From: an uncultured Bacteroidales bacterium
GTDB taxonomy: Bacteria; Bacteroidota; Bacteroidia; Bacteroidales; UBA932
Reading direction: 5' to 3'
DNA length: 8,893 nt
Assembly (NCBI GenBank): GCA_946415795.1
Contig: CAMKTW010000060.1
Location: 1-8,893 of the forward strand
Position numbers and translations under genes: made by a program. Under the pieces are notes generated by a model. That model worked only from the letters and a program-made list of their open reading frames with translations, had not been told where the DNA came from and did not search any database. The stretch's first letter is position 1, and each line of letters opens with the position of its first letter. Positions 1 to 7,182 of the stretch are shown here, piece after piece.

Positions 1-909
1 GATGGCAGGATACTGTTCAAGGCTACCGGTAAAGAGGGTAACGCCAAGCTGACCCTCACAAAGGCCGGTGAATATGTATGGACCTGGGTTATCTGGTGCA
101 CCGATACTCCCGCAGTTCTCCCCTTCACCTATGAGGGTATCACTTATAACCTGATGGACCGCAACCTGGGTGCCATCTCAGACGGTTCTGACGCTACTTC
201 AATTGATGATGTAGCCGGTCTGTACTATCAGTTCGGCAACCCTCTGGGCTATACCTGGGAAGAGTTCGAGAATGGTATTCTGGAAGCGAGCAGGAATATG
301 GGCGCCACTATGAAATCCGCACTCGCTGATAATCCCAACGCCCCCAATATGAACGTTACCGGAACACCCGCTTCGACAGGCGCTACTGCCGACTGGTATT
401 GGTTCTGGGTTTACAATTCAAGCAAGGCTAACTCTTTGATGGGCAAGCTCTGGGGCGCCGGAAGCACCTTCAATGACGACCTGCTGTGCGGCTTTGAGAA
501 TTCCAAGACCCTGTATGACCCCTGCCCCGCCGGCTATAAGGTTATGGGTTGGGACACCTTCCTTGAATACAACGACGTTGATTACGCCAATGCGTTCGGA
601 GTCTATGTACCCGTTGACGACGATGCAGAGCTGTTCATCCCTTACAACGGTTTTGCATTCTCGAATAAATTAGGCCCCTTCTGGGCAGGAAAAGGCCCTT
701 ATCCTGTCACTATAGACGGTGTCGGCGGTCCTTACGCAACACTGTGGACATCCGGTGCCAACGGCAGAAACGTTGGCTACGCTTTTGGTTGGAAAGCAAC
801 TGGTGCAACCAGTGGTCAAAGATCTACTGATGCAATGTCCGACGGAACCAGCCATATCGTTGCCCGTGGCCTTGGCGTACGTTGCATTTTGGATGAGTTC
901 GGTGAATAA
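1..909 (+). CDS. FISUMP-type surface protein, C-terminal part (5' end outside window)
   Basis: The frame is open from base 1, so the first ATG at 154 is internal and the true start lies upstream of the window. The 302 visible residues match the C-terminal part of the complete paralogue at 1051-3084. They begin with the GKEGNAKL segment and a WTWVIWCTD strand, then MDRNLGA (residues 52-58), GLYYQFG, YDPCPAGYK (Cys175) and a final GVRC (Cys295). The order DRNLGA / GLYY-WG / CPxGY / LWTS / VRC resembles the FISUMP domain, whose two cysteines probably form a disulphide as in C-type-lectin-like folds. It most resembles the minus-strand paralogue at the right edge, as both keep a SHI-x-RG-x-x-VRC ending. 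By analogy it is an exported surface lipoprotein with a fimbrillin-like N-terminus, but that part is not visible. The ligand is unknown. The gene ends in its own hairpin terminator. Confidence 0.85.
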   Translation, partial: DGRILFKATGKEGNAKLTLTKAGEYVWTWVIWCTDTPAVLPFTYEGITYNLMDRNLGAISDGSDATSIDDVAGLYYQFGNPLGYTWEEFENGILEASRNMGATMKSALADNPNAPNMNVTGTPASTGATADWYWFWVYNSSKANSLMGKLWGAGSTFNDDLLCGFENSKTLYDPCPAGYKVMGWDTFLEYNDVDYANAFGVYVPVDDDAELFIPYNGFAFSNKLGPFWAGKGPYPVTIDGVGGPYATLWTSGANGRNVGYAFGWKATGATSGQRSTDAMSDGTSHIVARGLGVRCILDEFGE

Positions 910-945
910 TAGTGTCAACCAGATTTATTCTTACATATTAAAGTT

Positions 946-976
946 AAGGGTGGCTTCTCAGCCACCCTTTCTTTTT
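946..976 (+). terminator. Rho-independent terminator of the first gene
   Basis: A perfect 10-bp stem AAGGGTGGCT (946-955) / AGCCACCCTT (960-969) closes a TCTC loop and runs into a T-rich tract to about 980. It starts 36 bases after the stop codon. The 43-base block 934-976 matches the minus strand at 7194-7152 without gaps; only three bases differ, all in the four-base loop. Confidence 0.9.
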
Positions 977-999
977 CTTTACCCTCTATTGAATATTTG
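968..999 (+). promoter_or_regulatory. weak candidate Bacteroidales promoter for the 1051-3084 gene
   Basis: TTTC (968-971), 20 bases, then AATATTTG (992-999) resemble the Bacteroides -33 TTTG and -7 TAnnTTTG boxes, with one mismatch in each. The 20-base spacing equals that of the better promoter before the gene at 3190. In both cases the -33-like element lies in the T-tract of the preceding terminator. Transcription would start near 1005, giving a leader of about 45 bases. The T-rich context makes chance matches likely. Confidence 0.35.
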
Positions 1000-1050
1000 T
1001 CTATTTCTTTTTATTTTTATTTTATTGATTTAACCTAATTGAGACTCGAT
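1000..1050 (+). other. T-rich leader upstream of the second gene
   Basis: The stretch before the ATG at 1051 is dominated by T, especially 1001-1030, with single A or C interruptions. No Shine-Dalgarno-like purine run lies at the usual distance from the start. This suits Bacteroidota genes that do not rely on strong Shine-Dalgarno pairing, but a T-rich rather than A-rich leader is unusual. No stable hairpin was seen here. Confidence 0.4.
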
Positions 1051-3084
1051 ATGAAGAGGAAATTATTAGCGGCGATCCTGGCAACTTCAGCCATCGCTTT
1101 CTCCTGTACGGTTCAGGAGACAGGTTCGCTCCAGAAGGAGTTCGTAACCGACCCTGACGTGACCATTGCTGATTTCGTTTACACAGGTCCGGCCACAAAG
1201 ACGACCCTTTCGCTTAACGAAAACGTCGCATCGTTTGCATTCACGGCAGGCGACGTACTGCGCGCATATCCCGTATCTCCCGAGATTGGTGACGGCCTCC
1301 GTTTCACCATAAAGGAGAACAAGGGCGCTTCCTGTATATTCGAAGGTGACGGTTTCGGACTCGAGCCGGGACTGAAATATGCAGCATACTATCCCGGCGG
1401 TAGTGAAGTTGTACCTGATGTAACTGCTGTGCCCGTTGACTTCAGCTCGCAGAGCCAGCCTGCAGCAAGCGAGTGGAACCTCAGCAATGTAGATTTCCTC
1501 TACGCTACCGGCATCGAGCCCGTGAACGGTGCCTGCAGCTTCTCAATGAAGCACCTCGGCGCACTGTTAATCATTGATGTCACCTTTGAGACGGCCGGCA
1601 CTTACAAAGAGCTCGTGCTCACATCATCTATGCAATTCATCGTATCGGGTACCCTTGACCTTACTGCCGACGACGAGAGTGGTTTATTTGCTTATGATGT
1701 AGATGAAGATTTAGCTGATTCAATTACTCTGACACTCGGCGACGCGAATGGTATGTCAGTTGAGGCCGGCCAGACAGTCACCTTCTTTATGATGATGGCA
1801 CCCGACGATATGCAGAGCGAAGCCGACCTGACCGTAACCCTCACCGATGTTGACGGCAACGACTCAATCATCAAGGAGGGTCAAGGATTTAATTTCGAGT
1901 CCGGCAAGGCATACAAGTTTGGCTGTACGGTAGAAGCACCTCTGCCCGGAATTAACCTCAGTGCCGAGGAGACCGCTAACAGTTACATCGTAAGCGAGGC
2001 CGGTGACTATTACTTCTCCGTTGATGTGGCTGGTAATGGCGCTGCCGGCGTAATGCCTAACGTAGCGGGTAATTTCTATCCTGCCGGGGGAACTTATAAT
2101 CTTCCTCTGGGCGTTTTGGCTTCTGCGCCTTTCGCCGTTCATTTTAACGAAAATAACTGCATTGAAAATGTAGTATATCATCCGGAACATAATGCTATCT
2201 CTTTCCACGCTACCGGTAACGAGGGTAATGCTAAGATCTCTGTCAATGGCACCAACGGAGTTCCGATGTGGACTTGGCTTATCTGGTGCACAGACCAGCC
2301 AGATACGTTTACATATACCACTGATATGGGTAACAGCATCACAATAATGGACCGTAACCTGGGTGCAACGATGGCATCGATCAGCGAGGTCCAGTCTGAG
2401 AGTGACATTGCTAAACTCTGCGGCCTTTATTATCAGTGGGGACGTCCCATACCGTTTATAGCAGATCAGCTTTCAACTGGTACTTCCTTTACTGGTGAAA
2501 CCGCTATTTCTCAAGCATTCACTTTCTACTATCCTACCTTCCTTATGTATTCGGCCTCAAGTTGGTATGCTCCTTTCAACTGGGGTGATGCAACTTTAGG
2601 CGGCTTTACAAAGGGAAGCGTTTCTAATTTGTGGGGTAATAACAATGTTGAATCAGTTACATGGCGTCCTGTCGGAAATATTCAGAAGACAATCTACGAC
2701 CCCTGCCCTCCTGGATATCAGGTGGCTCCTGCTGACTTTATGCACGGCTTTACAAACACGAATGCCAGTGCAGACCTGACAGCTGATAACTGGGGTGTTT
2801 ACAGGGCAGTTAACGAAGGCACTGTTTACTTCCCGTACAATGGAAAATGCTCTACTACCGGTATGTGTTCCCGCTGGAACGACAGCCGTATGGTCAGCCT
2901 TAGCGCTGAAGCAGATGCTAACGATGGCTGCAGTGTCTGCATCTGGTCAAGCGGCAGTGACAATGGCTGTTATGGCTGGGGGTGGACTGCTAATTATTCC
3001 GGACAGACAAGTGCAGGCTGCAGTACTGCAACTGCCGCCGGTTATTGGGCTAAAGGTATCCGCTGCGTTGCAGACGGCAAATAG
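1051..3084 (+). CDS. fimbrillin-like / FISUMP-type surface lipoprotein
   Basis: This is the only complete FISUMP-type gene here, at 677 residues. The ATG at 1051 is preferred over an in-frame TTG at 1039 because it directly begins a lipoprotein signal (MKRKLLAAILATSAIAFSC) with Cys19 as the lipidation site. Residues about 25-300 are fimbrillin-like: ATKT around Lys50, an AGDVLRAYP strand, YAAYYPG, and the KHLGALLIIDVTF core strand. Residues 301-425 form a second beta-rich region with ANSYIVSEAGDYYF and GNEGNAKI followed by WTWLIWCTD. Residues 427-677 form a FISUMP-type domain with MDRNLGA (433-439), GLYYQWGR, YDPCPPGY (Cys552) and IRC (Cys672). Cys552 and Cys672 may form a disulphide. The expected role is a cell-surface or fimbria-associated adhesin; this is inferred from fold and the ligand is unknown. 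The gene seems to be a single transcription unit with a terminator on each side. Confidence 0.9.
   Translation: MKRKLLAAILATSAIAFSCTVQETGSLQKEFVTDPDVTIADFVYTGPATKTTLSLNENVASFAFTAGDVLRAYPVSPEIGDGLRFTIKENKGASCIFEGDGFGLEPGLKYAAYYPGGSEVVPDVTAVPVDFSSQSQPAASEWNLSNVDFLYATGIEPVNGACSFSMKHLGALLIIDVTFETAGTYKELVLTSSMQFIVSGTLDLTADDESGLFAYDVDEDLADSITLTLGDANGMSVEAGQTVTFFMMMAPDDMQSEADLTVTLTDVDGNDSIIKEGQGFNFESGKAYKFGCTVEAPLPGINLSAEETANSYIVSEAGDYYFSVDVAGNGAAGVMPNVAGNFYPAGGTYNLPLGVLASAPFAVHFNENNCIENVVYHPEHNAISFHATGNEGNAKISVNGTNGVPMWTWLIWCTDQPDTFTYTTDMGNSITIMDRNLGATMASISEVQSESDIAKLCGLYYQWGRPIPFIADQLSTGTSFTGETAISQAFTFYYPTFLMYSASSWYAPFNWGDATLGGFTKGSVSNLWGNNNVESVTWRPVGNIQKTIYDPCPPGYQVAPADFMHGFTNTNASADLTADNWGVYRAVNEGTVYFPYNGKCSTTGMCSRWNDSRMVSLSAEADANDGCSVCIWSSGSDNGCYGWGWTANYSGQTSAGCSTATAAGYWAKGIRCVADGK
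1420..1584 (+). repeat. inverted repeat arm, copy 1 (coding)
   Basis: These 165 bases in the fimbrillin-like domain of the second gene match the minus strand at 8789-8625 without gaps, with 25 mismatches by hand count (about 85% identity). Many mismatches are at third codon positions. Similarity continues at a lower level up to the right window edge. This is paralogous coding sequence in opposite orientation about 7 kb apart. Confidence 0.8.
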
Positions 3085-3110
3085 TGCTCTTCACCTCATT
3101 CAATAAAGCA

Positions 3111-3140
3111 AAGGGTGGCGCGAGCCCCCCTTTCTTTTTT
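3111..3140 (+). terminator. terminator of the second gene, with a stem mismatch
   Basis: AAGGGTGGC (3111-3119) faces GCCCCCCTT (3124-3132) across a GCGA loop, followed by a T tract to 3140. It corresponds to the perfect hairpins at 946-969 and 7159-7182, but 3127 is C where pairing with T3116 needs A, leaving one T-C mismatch. The GCGA loop fits the stable GNRA class. It should still function as a terminator, perhaps less efficiently. Confidence 0.8.
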
Positions 3141-3169
3141 GCCATAATATCATATCTTTCATATATTTG
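3138..3169 (+). promoter_or_regulatory. Bacteroidales-type promoter of the phosphatase/BACON operon
   Basis: TTTG (3138-3141), a 20-base spacer, then TATATTTG (3162-3169) fit the Bacteroides consensus TTTG / N19-21 / TAnnTTTG exactly. Transcription would start about 5-8 bases downstream, giving a short leader of about 15 bases before the ATG at 3190. The -33 box overlaps the end of the T tract of the preceding terminator, so the upstream gene's end and this promoter share sequence. Confidence 0.65.
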
Positions 3170-3189
3170 TGAAGATGATATGACTATAT

Positions 3190-5112
3190 ATGAAACTATT
3201 GAGATTCTGTTACCTCGCGGTTATTGTCCTCTTTGCCGTAGGATGCAGTACTGCTGACAATATCTCCCCAGACAAAAGTATCAGGGAGTTTATCTTCAAT
3301 CTTGAAGATTTCGAACCTGATGCCGCGACCAAAACAAATACTTTCATATCCGGGAGCACAGTCACATCCACCTGGAGTGAAGGCGACAGAATAGGAGTAT
3401 TCCCCGATATGGGCGGCGACCAGGTATCCTTCACAGTTACAGAAGGTGCAGGAACGGGTAGTTGCACATTCAACGGCCACGGCTGGGCGCTGGTATCTGC
3501 GGCAAAGTATTCTGCATACTATCCCTTCAGCAAAGAGAACTACGGTGATTCCGATGCGTACAAGAATGTAGCAGTTTCTTACGAGGGCCAGAGCCAGACA
3601 AGCAAGGGAATCTTCAGCGTGGGCGATTTCGATATAATGGCCAGTACCAAAGCCGTACCCTCGTTTTCCGGTTCCAACAAGATAGGCGGTACTTGCACAT
3701 TCCTTTTCAAGCACCTTGGCGCCCTTCTGGTAATTGACGTAACGTTCCCAAAGGCTGCCACCTTGAGCTCTCTGGAACTGGTTTGCAGCAATGACGTCTT
3801 TCCGGAAGCCGGAACTGTGGACCTTTCGCAGGAAACTGCTCAAATCACTCCCGACGCCTGGAGCAACACCCTGGGTCTGAGTCTTGGAGGAATGTCCGTT
3901 GCTGCAAACGAGACGGTGCGTTTCTTCCTGATGTCAGCTCCCGCCGACCTGGCTTCTGAGAAACCCTCCGTGAAGGCTGTAACTACAACCGGAGAGGTAT
4001 TTATCAAGAGTCTGCCATCGTTCTTCAATCTGATGGCGGGGAAAGCTTACTCCGTTTCTGCCGTGCTCGAGAGCGACCCTGACGACGGTCTTCCCGCAAC
4101 CATTCACAACGGCGACCGTATCCTGGTCACAAACCAGACGGTTGAGCAATTCCTGACCGAGGTCAGATATGCAACCAAAGATTATTCATCCACATCGGTG
4201 CTGAACTACCCGGTAGCACCGGGAGAGTCCGATATCCCGCCCTCCTTTACTATAAGATGGCAGCAGGACGCATCTGCAACAGCACTTGTGGCCACCTTGT
4301 GGGAAGATGACTGGAGCCGCGAGTACCCGGTTTCTGCCACGGCAGAACCCCACCTTGTGATTTCTAACCTCAGGCCGGGGGCAAGTTACCATTACCGCGT
4401 CCAGGCCGCCTCATCAGACAAGGTCTTGACAGAGGGACATTTTGAAACCTATGGCCATCTGCATCAGGTGTTCTTCGGTTCCACAGTACGCAATGCCCGC
4501 GATCTGGGCGGCTGGACAACCACCGACGGCCGCAGAGTTAAATTCAGGAAGCTTTATCGCGGAGGCAAGATGAGTCCCAAGCACCTCTCTTCTGAGGGTA
4601 AAGCAGATTTGCTTGCAGAGGGCATCAGGGCACAGCTGGACCTCAGGGGAGATGACCGAATCAGCTCCTGCGCCTTTGGGAGTCAGTATTCTTTTTATGC
4701 CCCTTACCTTACTGCAGGCTATCTTACAATGCTGGGTGACGGGGACAAGACCAAAGCCTGCTTTGAGTTTGTGGTGAATTGCCTCAGGGCAGGCAAACCT
4801 GTTTATTTCCACTGCTCCGCAGGTCGTGACCGAACCGGTACTATGGCTATGCTGCTTCTGGGAGTGCTTGGCGTCCCGGAGGGTGACATATCTCAGGAAT
4901 ATGAGCTGACGCTGTTCGCCCCTACGGGCTGGAGCAGGACCGAAAGCGAGACAACCGTGCAGACCAGGTTGAAATCATACAAGACCACAGCCGATTATCT
5001 ATGGAGCCTCTCCCGCGGGAACTCTTTCCGGCAGTGCGTCATAACTTATCTTTTATCTATAGGTGTCTCCCAGACCGATATAGACGATTTCTGTGAAATA
5101 ATGCTTGAATAA
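3190..5112 (+). CDS. fimbrillin-like lipoprotein fused to a CX5R tyrosine/lipid phosphatase
   Basis: The protein has 640 residues. A lipoprotein signal ends in AVGC with Cys19 as the acceptor. Residues about 28-295 are fimbrillin-like (ATKT 46-49, STWSEGD, YSAYYPF, KHLGALLVIDVTF) and align without gaps to the next gene's N-terminus. A FnIII-like region follows (about 335-420; SFTIRW to NLRPGASYHYRVQA). The C-terminal 220 residues resemble the Y_phosphatase3 family: NARDLGG (435-441), LDLR with Asp484, and the P-loop HCSAGRDRTG with nucleophile Cys542 and Arg548. All key catalytic residues seen are intact. Members of this family dephosphorylate phosphotyrosine or phosphoinositides; the substrate here is unknown. 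Some relatives (MptpB-like) have Lys where this P-loop has Arg546. As an exported lipoprotein it should act in the periplasm or on the cell surface, not on cytoplasmic proteins. It is the first gene of a two-gene operon. Confidence 0.9.
   Translation: MKLLRFCYLAVIVLFAVGCSTADNISPDKSIREFIFNLEDFEPDAATKTNTFISGSTVTSTWSEGDRIGVFPDMGGDQVSFTVTEGAGTGSCTFNGHGWALVSAAKYSAYYPFSKENYGDSDAYKNVAVSYEGQSQTSKGIFSVGDFDIMASTKAVPSFSGSNKIGGTCTFLFKHLGALLVIDVTFPKAATLSSLELVCSNDVFPEAGTVDLSQETAQITPDAWSNTLGLSLGGMSVAANETVRFFLMSAPADLASEKPSVKAVTTTGEVFIKSLPSFFNLMAGKAYSVSAVLESDPDDGLPATIHNGDRILVTNQTVEQFLTEVRYATKDYSSTSVLNYPVAPGESDIPPSFTIRWQQDASATALVATLWEDDWSREYPVSATAEPHLVISNLRPGASYHYRVQAASSDKVLTEGHFETYGHLHQVFFGSTVRNARDLGGWTTTDGRRVKFRKLYRGGKMSPKHLSSEGKADLLAEGIRAQLDLRGDDRISSCAFGSQYSFYAPYLTAGYLTMLGDGDKTKACFEFVVNCLRAGKPVYFHCSAGRDRTGTMAMLLLGVLGVPEGDISQEYELTLFAPTGWSRTESETTVQTRLKSYKTTADYLWSLSRGNSFRQCVITYLLSIGVSQTDIDDFCEIMLE
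3478..3605 (+). repeat. near-identical coding tract, copy 1
   Basis: These 128 bases match 5407-5534 at a constant offset of 1929 with three differences (3550 T/G, 3558 G/A, 3588 C/T); the first 72 bases are identical. Only the first difference changes an amino acid (Ser to Ala). Sequence on both sides is clearly less similar. This points to recent gene conversion between neighbours rather than uniform divergence. Confidence 0.9.
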
Positions 5113-5118
5113 TTCTAT

Positions 5119-7134
5119 ATGAAACCTGTCAAATTTTTTACCATCGCGGCCATTGCTCTCCTTGCCATAGGATGCGGCCCTGCTGACATTAATGACTCTG
5201 ACAAGAGTGTCAGGGAGTTTGTCTTCAATGTTGAAGATTTCCAGCCGGATGATGCCACAAAGACAACCACTACCATATCCGGTACAGGCTTCTCCTCTAC
5301 CTGGAGTGAAGGTGACAAGATTGGCGTATTCCCCGATATGGGTGGCGACCAGGTCTCCTTCACTGTTTCTTCAGGAGCCGGTACAGGCACCTGTACTTTC
5401 AACGGACACGGCTGGGCGCTGGTATCTGCGGCAAAGTATTCTGCATACTATCCCTTCAGCAAAGAGAACTACGGTGATGCCGATGCATACAAGAATGTAG
5501 CAGTTTCTTACGAGGGTCAGAGCCAGACAAGCAAAGGTACATTCAGCGTAGGCAATTATGATTTCCTGGCCTGCACAAAGGCGGAGCCTTCCTTTGATGA
5601 CCCGACTGCTCCGGGCGGCAGATGTACATTCAATTTCAACCATCTTGGAGCCATCCTGATACTTGATATCACATTCCCGAAGGCTGCCAATCTGACTACT
5701 TTGGAGCTGGTGTTCAATAACGACCTGTTCCCGAAGACCGGTACGGTGGACCTTTCACAAGAAACGCCCGTCATTACCCCTACATCTATGGGTAACACTT
5801 TAAGTCTCAACCTTGGAGGAATGTCAGTTGCGGCAAACGAGACGGTGCGTTTCTATATGATGTCTGCCCCCGCCAACCTGACATCGGAGATGGCTACCGT
5901 GAGGGCCGTAGCCACAAACGGCACGGAAATGACCAAGAAGTTGAGTTCTTCATACAGGCTCAGGGCCGGGAGGGCATATTCCTTCTCTGCTACTCTTGAA
6001 AGTACCTCCCAGCCCACAGAGGAGATTATTACGCTGAACCAGGATGAATTCAATATCGATTACCCGTTTAATACTATACAGTTGGATGTCACCTACAATG
6101 TCAGCTATACTATGAGCGTGACCTCCGGCAGCGAGTGGATAACCGTCACAAGTTATAACCGGAAAGCCCCAAAACTGGACGTCAAGATAAACAACTCCTC
6201 AAGTCCTCGTACTGCCACTATACAACTCAAATCGAACTCCTCAGACCTTACCAAAATAGTGACAATCCATCAGGCGTGTCCCCCCGCTGGGGCACCGATT
6301 CCCGTGAGCCATATTATGCCGTGCTGCCGCTGGAACAACTATGGAACCACATTCCTCGTAAACGACGAGTGGAATGGATACCACGATTACAACAACATCG
6401 AGCAGTGCCGCTCAATTCTCAAGACAATAGCAAAGGCCGGAATCAGGGTAGTGTGCATAGACTTTACAAATCAGGCGCAGTGGGATTCACAGTGGGAGAC
6501 CGACAACTTCAAGGGCAGGCTTGAGAATATCATCCAGGTATGCGGCGAGATCGGTATGGAGTGGTTCCTGTTTATAGGTAATCTAAGCATCCCCAATATT
6601 GGTTACTGGAACGGCATTGCAGAAAGAATCTGGAACAGTTATGCCCGCCTTAACCACTACCATTACAAAGACGGCAAGCCGATGCTGCTGATATTTATGC
6701 CCGGGACCCACTATAATTCTGCCATCAGAAATGCCTCCTCTGCTGACAAGACTTATCTGCAAAACGGCGATAAATTCACCATCGGAACCTGCCAGGTAAA
6801 CAGTGCCATAACTCCCCAGAAGACAGACGGATGGGGTTACCGCAACTATTCACAAAGCAGCGACGGGGCCGTCCGCTTTGTATGTCCCAACAGCGGTGTG
6901 GCGCCAGAAACCTGGGCCAGGATCGACGCAGTTACGTGGAGCTCCCGTATGGACTGGGGCTTGCAGGCCACAAGATACATTGTAATAGGTTCTTACGATG
7001 ATACCTGCGATGCCATATTCTGGGGAATAGCCGACGTTAGCGAGAGCACGTCCTCTTTCCACAAGAACACGGCAACCGTAAACGACCCCTACATTTACTA
7101 CAATATCGTCAAAGAGAAGCTTTTGGGAGAATAA
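5119..7134 (+). CDS. fimbrillin-like lipoprotein with BACON and putative glycoside-hydrolase-like TIM-barrel domain
   Basis: The protein has 671 residues and its ATG lies 6 bases after the upstream stop, so the two genes are probably cotranscribed and translationally coupled. A lipoprotein signal ends in AIGC (Cys19). Residues 28-295 are the fimbrillin-like module, about 69% identical to the upstream protein by hand count over residues 1-295. Residues 301-387 form a BACON domain (SGSEWITV, then DVKINNSSSPRTATIQL, ending VTIHQAC), a module linked to carbohydrate or mucin binding. Residues about 395-671 resemble a TIM barrel of the GH71/GH99-like kind: AGIRVVCIDF (Asp448), GMEWFLFIGN and KDGKPMLLIF (517-526). 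The late strand IGSYDDTCDA (Ser625 onward) sits where related proteins often carry an SYNEW-EGT motif, so catalytic acids may differ or be absent. Enzyme activity is inferred only; a carbohydrate-binding pseudo-enzyme is an alternative. No T tract for this strand follows the hairpin downstream. Confidence 0.85.
   Translation: MKPVKFFTIAAIALLAIGCGPADINDSDKSVREFVFNVEDFQPDDATKTTTTISGTGFSSTWSEGDKIGVFPDMGGDQVSFTVSSGAGTGTCTFNGHGWALVSAAKYSAYYPFSKENYGDADAYKNVAVSYEGQSQTSKGTFSVGNYDFLACTKAEPSFDDPTAPGGRCTFNFNHLGAILILDITFPKAANLTTLELVFNNDLFPKTGTVDLSQETPVITPTSMGNTLSLNLGGMSVAANETVRFYMMSAPANLTSEMATVRAVATNGTEMTKKLSSSYRLRAGRAYSFSATLESTSQPTEEIITLNQDEFNIDYPFNTIQLDVTYNVSYTMSVTSGSEWITVTSYNRKAPKLDVKINNSSSPRTATIQLKSNSSDLTKIVTIHQACPPAGAPIPVSHIMPCCRWNNYGTTFLVNDEWNGYHDYNNIEQCRSILKTIAKAGIRVVCIDFTNQAQWDSQWETDNFKGRLENIIQVCGEIGMEWFLFIGNLSIPNIGYWNGIAERIWNSYARLNHYHYKDGKPMLLIFMPGTHYNSAIRNASSADKTYLQNGDKFTIGTCQVNSAITPQKTDGWGYRNYSQSSDGAVRFVCPNSGVAPETWARIDAVTWSSRMDWGLQATRYIVIGSYDDTCDAIFWGIADVSESTSSFHKNTATVNDPYIYYNIVKEKLLGE
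5407..5534 (+). repeat. near-identical coding tract, copy 2
   Basis: This is the second copy of the tract at 3478-3605, in the same reading frame and at the same codon positions of the second operon gene. It encodes the HGWALVSAAKYSAYYPF region and about 25 residues beyond it. Confidence 0.9.
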
Positions 7135-7150
7135 TAAAACACACATAGAC

Positions 7151-7182
7151 AAAAAAGAAAGGGTGGCTTTGCAGCCACCCTT
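7151..7182 (-). terminator. terminator of the minus-strand gene, possibly shared with the operon
   Basis: A perfect 10-bp stem (7159-7168 with 7173-7182) has the same arms as the hairpin at 946-969. On the minus strand it is followed by a strong T tract (complement of 7151-7160), so it primarily terminates the gene at 7212-8893. On the plus strand the following bases (TTAACTTTAA) are a poor U tract, so termination of the operon here would be weaker. The surrounding 7152-7194 block copies the 3' region of the first gene. Confidence 0.85.

Noticed and set aside
154..156. ATG as start of the first gene
   Set aside because: It is the Met of the conserved MDRNLGA motif in mid-protein; the frame is open and homologous back to base 1.
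1039..1050. In-frame TTG start giving four extra residues to the second gene
   Set aside because: The ATG at 1051 begins a clean lipoprotein signal with lysines at residues 2 and 4 and puts the lipid cysteine at residue 19, as in the two downstream genes. The added MRLD has no support.
3196..3843. 215-codon minus-strand open frame
   Set aside because: It lies opposite the fimbrillin-like domain of the phosphatase gene. A similar antisense frame at 5371-5643 exists only because the sense sequences are duplicated.
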